Both the position numbers and the translations under genes were made by a program. DNA of 64,000 nucleotides, taken from the NCBI RefSeq assembly GCF_007830185.1, contig NZ_VLKZ01000003.1, positions 397,104 through 461,103 of the forward strand, given 5' to 3'. A model generated the notes under the pieces. It was not told the origin of the DNA, did not search any database, and saw only the letters and a program-made list of their open reading frames with translations. How positions within the stretch are numbered: position 1 is the stretch's first letter; each line of letters opens with the position of its first letter. This stretch comes from Halalkalibacter nanhaiisediminis (GTDB taxonomy: Bacteria > Bacillota > Bacilli > Bacillales > Bacillaceae_D). Below, one piece after another: positions 8,988-18,454 of this stretch.

Positions 8988-9716
8988 TTATTCTTTATGT
9001 TGACTAGGCACTTCGCAACCATCTTCAGCACAAAATGCACCGTCTTCATTACTTTGTGCAAGTGGTTGTAGCGTCTTTTTTTGAGATTCTTCTTCCCAAA
9101 CTTGTTGTAGAGCACTACTAAATGTTTCTGGAGGTTGAGCTCCAGAAATCGCATATTTCTGATTGATGACAAAGAAAGGTACACCTCGTACACCGATCTC
9201 TTTAGCTTCTGCTTCATCAATACGAACGTCCTTCGCGAAGTCATTTCCTTTTAGAACAGATTCTACTTCCGCACGATCTAATCCGAGCTCGACAGCTAAG
9301 TCTAGTAACACCTGATGATCGCCTACATTTTTATTCTCGCTAAAATAGGCGTGTAAGAGTCGTTCAGTCACTTCAGTAGCTTTTCCTTTTGATTCTGCAA
9401 ATTTCGCAAGACGATGGGCATCGAATGTTTCACTAACGATATCAAATTTGAAGTCTAATCCGACAGTGGCTGCTTGCTGGGCAACATTCTCGTTCATTCT
9501 TTTTGCCTCTTCAATCGACGTACCATATTTCTTAGCAAGCGCTTCATCAATTTTTAAAGAAGTATCGATGCTTCCAGGAGGGTTTAATTCAAAGCTTTTA
9601 TAAACAACCTCCACTTTATCTTTATGAGGAAATGAGTCTAAAGCTTGCTCCAAACGTCTTTTTCCAATATAGCAAAACGGACAGACAAAGTCAGACCAGA
9701 TTTCAATTTTCATCAT
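8988..9716 (-). CDS. FrnE-like DsbA-family thiol oxidoreductase
   Basis: A 242-residue thioredoxin-fold protein of the FrnE/2-hydroxychromene-2-carboxylate isomerase branch. The redox site is CPFC near residue 14 in WSDFVCPFCYIGKRRLE. The cis-Pro region is GVRGVPFFVINQKY, and the helical insertion between them is typical of the family. There is no signal peptide, so it acts in the cytoplasm. An additional C-terminal pair of Cys (FCAEDGCEVP) is notable. The ATG at 9716 was chosen because AAAGTGG lies six bases before it; in-frame GTG codons further upstream overlap that site. Family members act as disulfide isomerases or in oxidative stress. Confidence 0.88.
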   Translation of the reverse strand: MMKIEIWSDFVCPFCYIGKRRLEQALDSFPHKDKVEVVYKSFELNPPGSIDTSLKIDEALAKKYGTSIEEAKRMNENVAQQAATVGLDFKFDIVSETFDAHRLAKFAESKGKATEVTERLLHAYFSENKNVGDHQVLLDLAVELGLDRAEVESVLKGNDFAKDVRIDEAEAKEIGVRGVPFFVINQKYAISGAQPPETFSSALQQVWEEESQKKTLQPLAQSNEDGAFCAEDGCEVPSQHKE

Positions 9717-9847
9717 GCACACCACTTTCGTTAAGATAACGTTACAGTACCATATTTTTGATTGGAGTTCTAAATAATTGGCTTGAGAGAGAAAGTTATA
9801 TTAGGAAACAATGATGCGGCATAAACTAACTTACGATATAACAAGGT

Positions 9848-9873
9848 CAGTTCTCATTGGAGCTGGCTTTTTT
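9848..9873 (+). terminator. Possible orphan plus-strand terminator
   Basis: CAGTTCT/GGAGCTG can pair with wobble pairs and is followed by GCTTTTTT. No plus-strand gene ends here, so it may be relic or chance. Confidence 0.3.
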
Positions 9874-9883
9874 GTTAGATAAA

Positions 9884-9935
9884 AAAGCATTACCACAAGC
9901 ATTTAGAAAAGTAACAACTGCTTGGGTAATGCTTT
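9884..9935 (-). terminator. Terminator of the MFS transporter gene
   Basis: The arms AAAGCATTACC/GGTAATGCTTT, with an inner CAAGCA/TGCTTG stem, are followed on the minus strand by TTTTTTATC. It lies about 60 bases beyond the transporter stop codon. Confidence 0.85.
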
Positions 9936-9996
9936 TAGACAATCTAATATAACGACTAGTCGGTCTTTTTAAATCGATAGTTATAGTGAAGATATC

Positions 9997-11259
9997 TTAA
10001 GCGACCTGTGTCTTATGTTCTTTTTGTTGTTTTTCGATTCTTTTAATATCTAAACGAATTAAAATTGATAAAATGAAAGCGAATACAATTAATCCTACAA
10101 AAATATTGAACACAGGAATGTAGCTCCCTGTTGTATCTCTGATTTGGGATACAATCATTGGCCCTAGGACACCGCCAAGTGACCACGTTGTAAGAAGATA
10201 ACCGTGAATCGCACCAAGTTGTTTTGTGCCGAAAATATCCCCAATGAATGCAGGAAGATTGGAAAATCCGCCTCCATAACAGGAAATAACGATTAAAATA
10301 AGCGCTTGGAATAATAAAACGTTTGTAACGTTAGGAAGTAACAAGAACGCTACTATTTGAATAACAAAGAAAATCATGAATACAGTTGGGCGACCAATGT
10401 AGTCAGAGATTGCTGCCCATCCCAGACGACCACTGCCATTCAAAATACCCATAATTCCTACCATTGTGGCAGCGCCAGCAACTGATAATCCAACCATCTC
10501 TTGAGCCATTGGAGATGCAACAGAAATAACCATTATCCCTGTAGTCGTATTAATGAGCATCATTCCCCAAAGCAACCAGAAGCGTCTTGTTTTTACTGCT
10601 TCTTTCGCTGTTAATTGCGCCAAATCTTTTTTTACCACTTTTTTACCAGATGCAATATCTTTCTTCATTCCAGCAGGCATCCAACCTTCTGGTGGAGGTG
10701 CGATATAAGAAGCTCCAAGGATCATGATAATAAAATAACTTCCGCCTAAAATGAAGAACGTATTTGAAATACCAATTGATGACATAAGTGATGCAGCAAT
10801 TGGTGCTGTGATTAGAGCGCCAGCTCCAAAACCGAATACCGCCATTCCTGTTGCTAAACCTCTCCGGTCAGGGAACCACTTTACAAGTGTTGAAACAGGT
10901 GATATGTATCCTAAACCAAGTCCCATCCCACTCATTAACCCATAAGTAATCAAAAATAGAGGAAGTGAGTCAATTAAAACGGCTAAACCAGAACCAACTT
11001 GACCTAAACCAAATAAAATAGCAGCTAAGATCGCTGATTTTCGTGGACCATTTCGTTCAACAAAACTTCCAAAGAAAGCAGCTGATGTTCCTGCGAGCGC
11101 CATCATTATTGTGAACGCTATTGTAATTTGAGTTGGTTCCCAACCAATTGCTTCACTGATGGGGTTTGTGTAGACACTGTAAGCGTATGCAGCACCAATT
11201 GAAAGGTGGATCGCAACGGCTGAAAGCGCTATCAACCATCTGTTCTTAGTAGTTCCCAT
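9997..11259 (-). CDS. OFA-family MFS transporter (oxalate/formate-antiporter-like)
   Basis: A 420-residue, 12-span major facilitator. The N-terminus RWLIALSAVAIHLSIGAAYAYSVY and the motif GLGLGYISPVSTLVKWFPDRRGLATG are typical of the oxalate/formate antiporter (OFA) family, whose characterised members move small monocarboxylates such as oxalate, formate, pyruvate or lactate. In Gram-positive genomes such genes are often annotated as lactate MFS transporters. The second ATG was preferred because AAGGGAG then sits seven bases away; the first ATG two codons earlier is too close. The gene is alone and ends at a terminator. The substrate is inference. Confidence 0.85.
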   Translation of the reverse strand: MGTTKNRWLIALSAVAIHLSIGAAYAYSVYTNPISEAIGWEPTQITIAFTIMMALAGTSAAFFGSFVERNGPRKSAILAAILFGLGQVGSGLAVLIDSLPLFLITYGLMSGMGLGLGYISPVSTLVKWFPDRRGLATGMAVFGFGAGALITAPIAASLMSSIGISNTFFILGGSYFIIMILGASYIAPPPEGWMPAGMKKDIASGKKVVKKDLAQLTAKEAVKTRRFWLLWGMMLINTTTGIMVISVASPMAQEMVGLSVAGAATMVGIMGILNGSGRLGWAAISDYIGRPTVFMIFFVIQIVAFLLLPNVTNVLLFQALILIVISCYGGGFSNLPAFIGDIFGTKQLGAIHGYLLTTWSLGGVLGPMIVSQIRDTTGSYIPVFNIFVGLIVFAFILSILIRLDIKRIEKQQKEHKTQVA

Positions 11260-11265
11260 ATTCAT

Positions 11266-11720
11266 TCTCCCTTCTTATAACAAGAAATTTCGTTAATACT
11301 TATCTGATATCTGATGTCACAAAAACTTCATAATCTAAGAATACAATTAAATATTCGAAAAATCAAACTAATCTATTAAGTTTAATGGTTTTTAATTTTA
11401 AAATAATTTTCTATTTAGTACAATCGAAATGAAGGTGCGATACTAAGTGGCACGACATTTTTATGCAAGAGCCTTTTAGCGTAATTATTTTAATGCCCTA
11501 ACCAACTCAACCAAGCTTGAATATAAATAAAGAAATGAACCATGCTTCTTTGTAGAAATAGTAAAAGCATACAAATCATCTATAATCAGAATTTTTAATT
11601 ATTTAACCGCATAAACTATAAAAATAAACAATGGATCGAACTAACTAGGAAATGATGTAAATCAAATAGATTAGCTACCTTTTTAGAAATAAAATAATTT
11701 TGAAGAGAGGAGGTAACAGA
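11266..11720. other. AT-rich intergenic region
   Basis: About 455 bases between the MFS gene and a small zinc-ribbon gene. The sequence is AT-rich, with no reading frame or hairpin I can support. It must hold the divergent promoters for both neighbours, but no clear -35/-10 pair was found. Confidence 0.5.
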
Positions 11721-11909
11721 ATGGACTATCTCATGTTCTGTGATCATTGTGGAATGCCTAAACCGATCGGGGAATACATCATGAGGGAGTACTTTTGGAT
11801 AGCAAGCCATGTCTATTGTAACAACTGCAACAAGCCAAATAAGATACCAGAACACTTACAACAACTATCTCTACAAATGAGAAAAGGCTGTAAAGGAACA
11901 AATGAGTAA
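11721..11909 (+). CDS. Small zinc-ribbon-like protein
   Basis: A 62-residue protein with two CxxC pairs, CDHC near residues 8-11 and CNNC near 35-38. Together they form a plausible zinc ribbon of rubredoxin or transcription-factor type. A very good ribosome site, GAGGAGGT, lies seven bases before the ATG, which supports real translation. No close family is recognised. It is transcribed alone and followed by a terminator 120 bases downstream. A role as a DNA-, RNA- or protein-binding accessory is possible, but not shown. Confidence 0.7.
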   Translation: MDYLMFCDHCGMPKPIGEYIMREYFWIASHVYCNNCNKPNKIPEHLQQLSLQMRKGCKGTNE

Positions 11910-12033
11910 ACATCTAACATTCTATTTATTGACAGAGACTTGTGTAGGACATACCTATAGAATCTCAAATAGGACAAGCGCCTTAAGTGATCAAGAGATA
12001 AAAGCGTAGACAAATAGATAACGATTGTCTGAA

Positions 12034-12065
12034 GCTCTCCTGTTAATGAAGGAGAGCATTTTTTG
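12034..12065 (+). terminator. Intrinsic terminator after the zinc-ribbon gene
   Basis: Stem GCTCTCC/GGAGAGC with a ten-base loop, followed by ATTTTTTG. Confidence 0.85.
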
Positions 12066-12211
12066 CCTCCAAACGTCTAAACAAAAGAAAATGTGTATAA
12101 GAATGATGTAGAATGGAGTAAGTTTAAAGGGATTTTAATAGAAATGATTGAATTCATTATGACATGTATAAATAAATTTTGTATATAAAGATGTAATGAT
12201 ATGAACTTTTA

Positions 12212-12319
12212 ATGAGAGGGACTAGACATGTAATACAATTATCTAGGGATAACAGGCCTAGAGATGTGTTCATTATGGTTAGGGACAATGGCCTTTGGAA
12301 GGTTGATGAGGATTTGTAG
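12212..12319 (+). CDS. Possible 35-residue small protein or gene remnant
   Basis: A short frame with protein-like composition. It ends in VRDNGLWKVDEDL and contains QLSRDNRPRDVFIM. No Shine-Dalgarno site precedes the ATG, and the frame is blocked just upstream, so this is more likely the tail of a decayed gene than a working one. The rest of the 12066-12380 interval shows nothing else I can support. Confidence 0.25.
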   Translation: MRGTRHVIQLSRDNRPRDVFIMVRDNGLWKVDEDL

Positions 12320-12339
12320 ACCACGATTTTAGAAACGGC

Positions 12340-12381
12340 AAAGAAGAGGGTATGGCAGTTTAACTGCCCGCCTTCTTCTTT
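12340..12381 (-). terminator. Hairpin at the end of the CrtI-like gene
   Basis: A two-part hairpin with outer AAAGAAGAGGG/CCTTCTTCTTT and inner GGCAGTT/AACTGCC arms overlaps the stop codon on the minus strand. The following T-rich stretch is interrupted, so termination efficiency is uncertain. Confidence 0.45.
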
Positions 12382-13856
12382 CATTGTTGCATGACTTGCT
12401 TAGCAACATTCATGCCAGATAGAACTGTTCCGAGTGTACCGGCTCCAGGAAAAACTGTATCTCCGCACAACCAGAGTCCATCCATTCCTGAATAACTAGA
12501 ATAAGACGTTAACCAGCTATACTTATTCGTTGAAATATAGCCTCCAACTTTACCGTCTTCACGATGAACAAAGCGTTTAAAAGTGACGGGCGTTCCAGGT
12601 AATAAAACATCGATGGAAGACTGAAAGGCAGGGAAGTGACTAGAGATTGTTGAAATAATTTTGTCGGAATAGGTTTGTTTTTTCGTCTCGTAATGTTCCC
12701 TAACCCACCACTGACTCGGTTCGGTGTGTGTAGAAATTGTAATTGAGCGTTTGCCTTTTGTTGTCATTAATTGATCATCTTGGACTGAAATGGAAAACAA
12801 AAAGTGATTTCCTTCAGCTAAAGGCTGATCGTAGCTCTCTATAAACTGGTGAAACAAAGGCTCTTTTTCATGAAGAAAATCACGGCAACCGACGTAAAGG
12901 GAAAAAGCACCCCAGGCTTGTCGTATTTTTTCTTTGTCTTCTTCTATATTAACTTTTCCCTTTACATCTTCGGCTAGTAGGCTATGGAGGTTATGAATTG
13001 AATTGTTCAAGACAAGCTGTTTTGCTGTAAAAATTTCTTTTCTTTTTGTCAAAACATGCCATAGATCTGCTTTTTTCTGAATTCCTATCACTTTGCTTCG
13101 TTTGATGATTTCTCCACCATGATGTTGAATGAATTGACCAAGATCTTCGGCAATCGTTGCAAGTCCCCCGTAAACGTAGTAAGCACCACGATGAAAGGTT
13201 TGCAGGGCGGCATAGCCTATAATTGCTGATGACTGGTGAATCGTTGTTTGGACACTATCCATAAGTTGGCCGTTAAGAAAAGTGATAAAACGTTTATTTG
13301 ATAACAGTTGATATTTTTTCAAACGGTCTGCCACACTTTGCGTGAAATATGGCAAAAGCTTGACAGACTGGTTTGAGATAAGTGGTAACAACTGTTTGAG
13401 ATGAATCAAATTCTTTGGTGGAAAGGTCGGGTTTTGTGTAATAAGTTGATTTAGTAGGCTTCCAATTCGAAACACTTCCTCATAAAAAGCAATGATGTTC
13501 TCTTGGTCGCTAGGAAACTGTCTGGCAATTTCCTTATACCAATTCTCTGCTTCACGAAAGTAACGAATCGTTCCATCGGGCATATGAACATCCATGATGA
13601 TCGGTACATTGATTAATTTAGGAAGAGGGAGGTTTAATTCTTGATACAACCTAAAAAGCACACCACCTTCCTCAAATCCCATTCCAAGCGTCGCCCCAGC
13701 AGCAAAGCGATAGCCAGAACGATCAAACTTCCCAGCACACCCACCTAATTCATTCGAGGCTTCTAATACCACCACTTTATAGCCTTTTTTCGTCAATAAA
13801 GCTGCCGTAGAGAGCCCGCCAATCCCAGCACCGACCACAACCACATCAGTCTTCAT
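12381..13856 (-). CDS. Phytoene-desaturase-like FAD oxidoreductase (CrtI/CrtISO family)
   Basis: A 491-residue flavin amine oxidase-type enzyme. The N-terminus has VVVVGAGIGGLSTAALLTKKG followed by VVLEASNELGGCAG, a dinucleotide fold with the RGG-type second motif. The C-terminus WLCGDTVFPGAGTLGTVLSG is the family's FAD-binding end. This signature is shared by phytoene desaturases, carotenoid isomerases and related oxidoreductases. No phytoene synthase or other carotenoid gene lies nearby, so a carotenoid role is inference; many Bacillus copies are uncharacterised. The ATG at 13856 was preferred because GAGGAGG lies six bases upstream; alternative in-frame starts overlap that site. Confidence 0.8.
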   Translation of the reverse strand: MKTDVVVVGAGIGGLSTAALLTKKGYKVVVLEASNELGGCAGKFDRSGYRFAAGATLGMGFEEGGVLFRLYQELNLPLPKLINVPIIMDVHMPDGTIRYFREAENWYKEIARQFPSDQENIIAFYEEVFRIGSLLNQLITQNPTFPPKNLIHLKQLLPLISNQSVKLLPYFTQSVADRLKKYQLLSNKRFITFLNGQLMDSVQTTIHQSSAIIGYAALQTFHRGAYYVYGGLATIAEDLGQFIQHHGGEIIKRSKVIGIQKKADLWHVLTKRKEIFTAKQLVLNNSIHNLHSLLAEDVKGKVNIEEDKEKIRQAWGAFSLYVGCRDFLHEKEPLFHQFIESYDQPLAEGNHFLFSISVQDDQLMTTKGKRSITISTHTEPSQWWVREHYETKKQTYSDKIISTISSHFPAFQSSIDVLLPGTPVTFKRFVHREDGKVGGYISTNKYSWLTSYSSYSGMDGLWLCGDTVFPGAGTLGTVLSGMNVAKQVMQQ

Positions 13857-14070
13857 TCTCATCCTCCTCAAAAAAAGCTCGAAAGTTTTTGTATAAGTTA
13901 TGTATAATTATTTTAAAGATATTGAATCAGAAAGTAAAATGATAAGTGAATCTTTATGCATAAGCACGAAAGTGAAATTAATTATTCCATCCAGATTATG
14001 GTGGATTGAATAAAAAACTTTTTTGTGACAAAAATCTCTTAAAAAACTAATTTATCAGCATTTTTAATGA

Positions 14071-14118
14071 GTATGTTATTAAAACATACTTGACTTATAG
14101 GAATAATGCGACTACGAT
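14071..14118 (+). promoter_or_regulatory. Candidate cysJI promoter with adjoining palindrome
   Basis: A perfect 7-bp palindrome GTATGTT-N5-AACATAC (14071-14089) abuts a possible -35 TTGACT (14090-14095). A -10-like TACGAT (14113-14118) follows at 17 bp. The palindrome contains T-N11-A, the pattern bound by LysR-type activators, which fits CysL control of cysJI in B. subtilis. A second -10-like TATAAT is at 14175-14180 without a good -35. The rest of the 13857-14226 gap is AT-rich without genes. Confidence 0.45.
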
Positions 14119-14226
14119 AAAAATAATCATTTTTTCATTGGCAGTGAATGGCAAGATTTATTGAAACCAGGCACTATAATTAAAATGACTTATGATAAGT
14201 TTATATTTTTTGTGAGGTGGATATAG

Positions 14227-16065
14227 TTGCAACTTCAGGTATTGAACAGTCCATTTAATGAGGAGCAGGCAGAGCTCCTTAACCGTCTTCTGCCGACCTT
14301 AACAGAATCGCAAAAAGTTTGGTTGACTGGTTATCTGGCTGCGTCTCAAGCTGCTGCGTCTCAAATGGCAGCAACGACAGCGATAGCAGAAGCACCAGTG
14401 GCAGAACTTCCTGCAGAAAGTGCTGCACAACCAATCTCTAAAGAAGTAACGATTCTTTTTGGTTCACAGACAGGCAACGCACACGGGCTTGCTAAGAATG
14501 CAGGTAAGACGCTTGAAGAAAGAGGATTTCAGGTGACTGTCTCGTCTATGAGTGATTTTAAGCCGAACAATTTAAAGAAGGTTAAAAACCTACTAATTGT
14601 TGTGAGCACACATGGAGAAGGGGACCCGCCAGATAATGCTATTTCTTTCCATGAGTTTCTTCATGGGAAAAGAGCACCGAAGCTTGAGGATTTCCGTTTT
14701 TCTGTATTGTCGCTTGGAGACAGCTCATATGAGTTTTTCTGTCAGACAGGAAAAGAATTTGATCAGCGCTTAGAAGAGCTTGGCGGCACACGTGTATATC
14801 CACGTGTGGACTGTGATCTTGACTTTGATGAGCCAGCAGCAGAATGGCTTGAAGGAGTTCTTAGTGGTTTAAGTGAAGCGCAGGGTGGAAGTGCTACTCC
14901 TGCTCAGGCAGCAGCTGTAACTGAAAGTGCTGAATCGGTATATTCTAGAACAAATCCGTTTAAAGCGGAAGTTCTTGAAAATTTAAATTTGAATGGTCGC
15001 GGATCAAATAAAGAAACGCGTCACCTTGAGTTTTCGCTTGAAGGATCTGGTCTTACATTTGAACCAGGTGATAGCCTTGGTATCTACCCAGAAAATGATC
15101 CAGCTCTTGTAGATATGCTTCTTCTTGAAATGAATTGGAATTCTGAAGAAATTGTGACGGTTAATAAACAAGGAGACGTTCGTCCGCTTAAAGAAGCGCT
15201 CACTTCTCACTTTGAAATTACCGTTTTAACAAAACCTCTTCTTGAGCAGGCAGCAAAGCTTTCAGCGAATAAGGAGTTAACAGATCTTTTATCAGCGGGC
15301 AATGAAGACAAATTAAAAGCGTATATTGACGGACGCGATTTGCTAGATTTAGTTCGTGATTTTGGTCTATGGGGTGTATCAGCACAAGAATTTATCTCGA
15401 TTCTTCGTAAAATGCCAGCGCGTCTTTATTCCATTGCAAGCAGCTTATCAGCGAATCCTGATGAAGTGCATTTGACAATCGGCGCTGTTCGCTACAATAC
15501 ACATGGGCGTGACCGAAACGGCGTTTGCTCGATTTTATGTGCAGATCGCTTACAACCTGGAGATACGCTACCAATTTACATTCAACATAATGATAACTTC
15601 AAGCTTCCACAGAACCCAGATACACCAATTATCATGGTTGGGCCAGGGACAGGTATTGCACCGTTCCGTTCTTTCATTCAAGAGCGTGAAGAAACGGGAG
15701 CAGAAGGTAAATCATGGTTATTCTTTGGTGACCAACATTTCGTAACGGATTTCCTTTACCAAACTGAGTGGCAAAAGTGGTTGAAGGACGGCGTGTTGAC
15801 AAAAATGGATGTCGCATTTTCGCGTGACACAGATGAAAAAGTATACGTACAGCACCGTATGGAAGAACAGAGTAAAGAATTGTTTAAATGGCTTCAAGAA
15901 GGAGCAGTCGTTTACATTTGTGGAGATGAGAAGCACATGGCACATGATGTCCATAACACTCTTATCGACATTATTGAAAAAGAAGGCGGCATGAGCCGTG
16001 AAAAAGCGGAAGAATATCTTGCCGACATGCAACAGCAAAAACGTTATCAACGTGATGTATACTGA
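14227..16065 (+). CDS. cysJ: Sulfite reductase [NADPH] flavoprotein alpha subunit
   Basis: A 612-residue flavoprotein that takes electrons from NADPH through FAD and FMN to the CysI hemoprotein, for reduction of sulfite to sulfide. The order is a short N-terminal region (MQLQVLNSPFNEEQAELLNR, near-identical in style to B. subtilis CysJ), an Ala-rich linker, a flavodoxin domain beginning ILFGSQTGNAHGLAK (about residue 76), an FAD domain with RLYSIASS, and a ferredoxin reductase-type NADPH domain with MVGPGTGIAPFRSF. Translation starts at TTG, seven bases after GAGGTGG. cysI follows after 27 bases with its own AAGGAG site, so the two form one operon. Confidence 0.97.
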   Translation: MQLQVLNSPFNEEQAELLNRLLPTLTESQKVWLTGYLAASQAAASQMAATTAIAEAPVAELPAESAAQPISKEVTILFGSQTGNAHGLAKNAGKTLEERGFQVTVSSMSDFKPNNLKKVKNLLIVVSTHGEGDPPDNAISFHEFLHGKRAPKLEDFRFSVLSLGDSSYEFFCQTGKEFDQRLEELGGTRVYPRVDCDLDFDEPAAEWLEGVLSGLSEAQGGSATPAQAAAVTESAESVYSRTNPFKAEVLENLNLNGRGSNKETRHLEFSLEGSGLTFEPGDSLGIYPENDPALVDMLLLEMNWNSEEIVTVNKQGDVRPLKEALTSHFEITVLTKPLLEQAAKLSANKELTDLLSAGNEDKLKAYIDGRDLLDLVRDFGLWGVSAQEFISILRKMPARLYSIASSLSANPDEVHLTIGAVRYNTHGRDRNGVCSILCADRLQPGDTLPIYIQHNDNFKLPQNPDTPIIMVGPGTGIAPFRSFIQEREETGAEGKSWLFFGDQHFVTDFLYQTEWQKWLKDGVLTKMDVAFSRDTDEKVYVQHRMEEQSKELFKWLQEGAVVYICGDEKHMAHDVHNTLIDIIEKEGGMSREKAEEYLADMQQQKRYQRDVY

Positions 16066-16092
16066 TTTTGGACTGGAAGGAGAAAACACAAC

Positions 16093-17811
16093 ATGGTGAA
16101 CCAAATTTTAAAAGCGCCAGACGGCACTCCAAGCGATGTTGAGCGCATAAAAAGAGAGAGTAATTATTTGCGTGGTACATTGAAGGAAGTTATGCTGGAT
16201 CCGATCAGCGCTGGAATTCCAGATGATGACAACCGCCTAATGAAACATCATGGTAGCTATTTACAGGATGACCGAGATCTCCGTAATGAGCGCCAAAAGC
16301 AAAAGCTTGAACCAGCGTATCAATTTATGCTACGTGTCCGTATGCCAGGTGGTGTAGCAACACCAGCTCAATGGCTTGTGATGGATGAGCTTGCTCAAAA
16401 ATACGGTAACAGCACTTTAAAGCTGACAACACGTCAGACGTTTCAAATGCACGGTATCTTAAAATGGAATATGAAAAAAACGATTCAAGAAATCCACGCT
16501 TCAATGCTAGATACAATTGCGGCTTGTGGAGATGTGAACCGTAACGTTATGTGTATTTCAAATCCAGATGAATCAGAAATCCATTCAGAAGTATATGAAT
16601 GGTCAAAAAGATTAAGTGATTATTTATTACCGCGTACAAGAGCGTATCATGAAATTTGGTTGGATGAAGAAAAAGTAGCTGGTACAGCAGAAACAGAAGA
16701 AGTCGAACCAATGTACGGACCGCTTTATTTGCCACGTAAGTTCAAGATTGGTATTGCGGTACCTCCATCGAATGACATTGATGTTTATTCGCAGGATCTT
16801 GGTTTTATTGCGATTGTTGAAGATGGAAAGCTTATCGGGTTTAACGTAGCAATCGGCGGTGGTATGGGTATGTCGCACGGGGACAAGGAAACGTATCCAC
16901 AGCTTGCTAAAGTAATTGGCTTCTGTACGCCAGACCAAATTCTTGATATAGCAGAAAAAGTGATTACCATTCAGCGTGACTACGGAAATCGTTCTGAACG
17001 TAAAAATGCCCGCTTCAAGTACACAGTTGATCGTCTTGGACTAGAAACAGTGAAGGCTGAACTAGAAAACCGTCTTGGCTGGAGCCTTGACGTAGCGAAG
17101 TCATATCATTTTGACAGTAATGGCGACCGTTACGGCTGGGTGAAGGGCGTTAAAGGAAAATGGCACTATACAATGTTTGTTGAAGGCGGACGTGTCGTTG
17201 ATACGGATGATTACAAGCTCATGACGGCTGTGCGCGAGATCGCTAAAATCCATACTGGTGATATTCGACTTACGGCAAATCAAAACTTAATCATTGCTAA
17301 TGTATCAAGCACAAAAAAGAAAAAGATTAGCGAATTGATCGATCAATTTGGACTGACAGACGGCAAGCATTATTCAGCACTACGTCGTAGCTCTATTGCG
17401 TGCGTAGCTCTTCCAACATGTGGACTCGCGATGGCAGAAGCAGAACGTTATTTACCAGTGCTTATTGATAAGATCGACGCTATTGTTGATGAAAACGGCC
17501 TACGTAACGAAGAAATTACGATTCGTATGACAGGCTGTCCAAACGGCTGTGCCCGCCATGCACTAGGCGAAATTGGCTTTATCGGAAAAGCGCCAGGCAA
17601 ATACAACATGTATCTTGGTGCAGCCTTCGACGGTAGCCGTCTAAGTAAAATGTACCGCGAAAACATCGGTGAAGAAGAAATTTTAAAAGAACTACGCTCA
17701 ATTCTTCCTCGCTATGCAAAAGAACGTCAAGAAGGCGAGCACTTCGGTGACTTTGTCATTCGTGCAGGTATCATTAATGCAACAACTGATGGTGCAAATT
17801 TCCATGATTGA
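16093..17811 (+). CDS. cysI: Sulfite reductase [NADPH] hemoprotein beta subunit
   Basis: A 572-residue siroheme and [4Fe-4S] enzyme that carries out the six-electron reduction of sulfite to sulfide for cysteine synthesis. The two cluster and siroheme cysteine motifs are complete: [19 protein letters not shown] and TGCPNGCAR. The duplicated nitrite/sulfite reductase ferredoxin-like domains are seen as [12 protein letters not shown] and the [11 protein letters not shown] strand early in the chain. Length agrees with Bacillus CysI. It is the second and last gene of the cysJI operon and is closed by a strong terminator. Confidence 0.97.
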   Translation: MVNQILKAPDGTPSDVERIKRESNYLRGTLKEVMLDPISAGIPDDDNRLMKHHGSYLQDDRDLRNERQKQKLEPAYQFMLRVRMPGGVATPAQWLVMDELAQKYGNSTLKLTTRQTFQMHGILKWNMKKTIQEIHASMLDTIAACGDVNRNVMCISNPDESEIHSEVYEWSKRLSDYLLPRTRAYHEIWLDEEKVAGTAETEEVEPMYGPLYLPRKFKIGIAVPPSNDIDVYSQDLGFIAIVEDGKLIGFNVAIGGGMGMSHGDKETYPQLAKVIGFCTPDQILDIAEKVITIQRDYGNRSERKNARFKYTVDRLGLETVKAELENRLGWSLDVAKSYHFDSNGDRYGWVKGVKGKWHYTMFVEGGRVVDTDDYKLMTAVREIAKIHTGDIRLTANQNLIIANVSSTKKKKISELIDQFGLTDGKHYSALRRSSIACVALPTCGLAMAEAERYLPVLIDKIDAIVDENGLRNEEITIRMTGCPNGCARHALGEIGFIGKAPGKYNMYLGAAFDGSRLSKMYRENIGEEEILKELRSILPRYAKERQEGEHFGDFVIRAGIINATTDGANFHD

Positions 17812-17826
17812 TTAAAATAAAGTAGA

Positions 17827-17853
17827 GACAGGACTCGGTTCCTGTCTTTTTTT
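17827..17853 (+). terminator. cysJI operon terminator
   Basis: Stem GACAGGA/TCCTGTC with a six-base loop, followed by seven T. Confidence 0.93.
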
Positions 17854-17955
17854 CATTATTTTTTAGTAATGAGAGGATTTTAAGGGTGTTTGAATCAGTT
17901 AAGACTTGGTTATATAAAATTAAAATACTTCTCAAAAGAATGGAGGAATGAATCG

Positions 17956-18153
17956 ATGCCCTATCATTCTTTAAGCGAACTTCCTGAAGGAGTAAAAGAC
18001 AATTTGCCACATCATGCCCAAGAGATTTTTAAAGAAGCCTTTAATTCAGCGAGTGAAGAATATTCGGAAGAAGAAACAGCATTTAAGGTAGCGTGGAATG
18101 CAGTTAAACAGAAATATGAGAAAGACAGCGATGGTAATTGGGCTAGAAAATGA
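17956..18153 (+). CDS. ChaB-family small protein
   Basis: A 65-residue protein matching the ChaB family: a Y-x-S-L-x-E-L-P start, HHAQEIFKEAFNSA in the middle, and AFKVAWNAVKQKYEKDSDGNW at the end. E. coli ChaB was named as a regulator of the ChaA cation antiporter, but the function of Bacillus members is not settled. GGAGG precedes the ATG by nine bases. It is a monocistronic gene, with no cation antiporter nearby. Confidence 0.85.
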   Translation: MPYHSLSELPEGVKDNLPHHAQEIFKEAFNSASEEYSEEETAFKVAWNAVKQKYEKDSDGNWARK

Positions 18154-18283
18154 TCTAGTTAAAACCAAGATTAACAAAAGAAGAGTTGCGTCGTTATCTT
18201 ATGATAATGAAGTTGCTTTATTGTAAACACTTTTTGTTTGGTGATCATATAAATCAATATGATAAACTATTCGTACAAATACT

Positions 18284-18374
18284 TATCACTAAGGGTGCAA
18301 TGTTTGCTTTAGAAGAGTGAAGAACTCTGACCCTTTGAACCTGATCTAGGTAAAACTAGCGTAGGTAAGTGACA
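18284..18374 (+). ncRNA. TPP (thiamine pyrophosphate) riboswitch
   Basis: The conserved THI-box core is present: AAGGGTGC near the 5' side, then ACCCTTTGAACCTGATCTAG and ACTAGCGTAGGTAAGTG. The outer P1 helix pairs TCACT (18286-18290) with AGTGA. The 3' strand of P1 (AGTGAC, 18368-18373) can also pair with GTCACT (18399-18404) in the terminator that follows. So TPP binding, which stabilises P1, would free the terminator and turn transcription off. The controlled gene is the short-chain dehydrogenase at 18455. Confidence 0.92.
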
Positions 18375-18397
18375 CTTTTAAACGTATGGTTGAAAAA

Positions 18398-18425
18398 GGT
18401 CACTAGTATTTAGTGATCTTTTTTT
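18398..18425 (+). terminator. Riboswitch-controlled terminator
   Basis: Stem GGTCACTA/TAGTGATC (G-T wobble allowed) followed by seven T, located 24 bases after the TPP aptamer and 30 bases before the next start codon. Its 5' arm is complementary to the P1 3' strand. Confidence 0.88.
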
Positions 18426-18454
18426 AATGATCAAATAATAAAGGAGAGCTGGAA

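Noticed and set aside
12231..12250. TAGGGATAACAGG, identical to the first part of the I-SceI homing site
   Set aside because: Only 13 of 18 bases match, and the sequence also forms a small TCTAGG/CCTAGA palindrome. No homing endonuclease or intron is nearby, so chance is the best explanation.
15718..16104. 128-codon antisense frame across the cysJ-cysI junction
   Set aside because: It lies opposite two highly conserved genes and has Phe/Leu-rich composition without any family motif.
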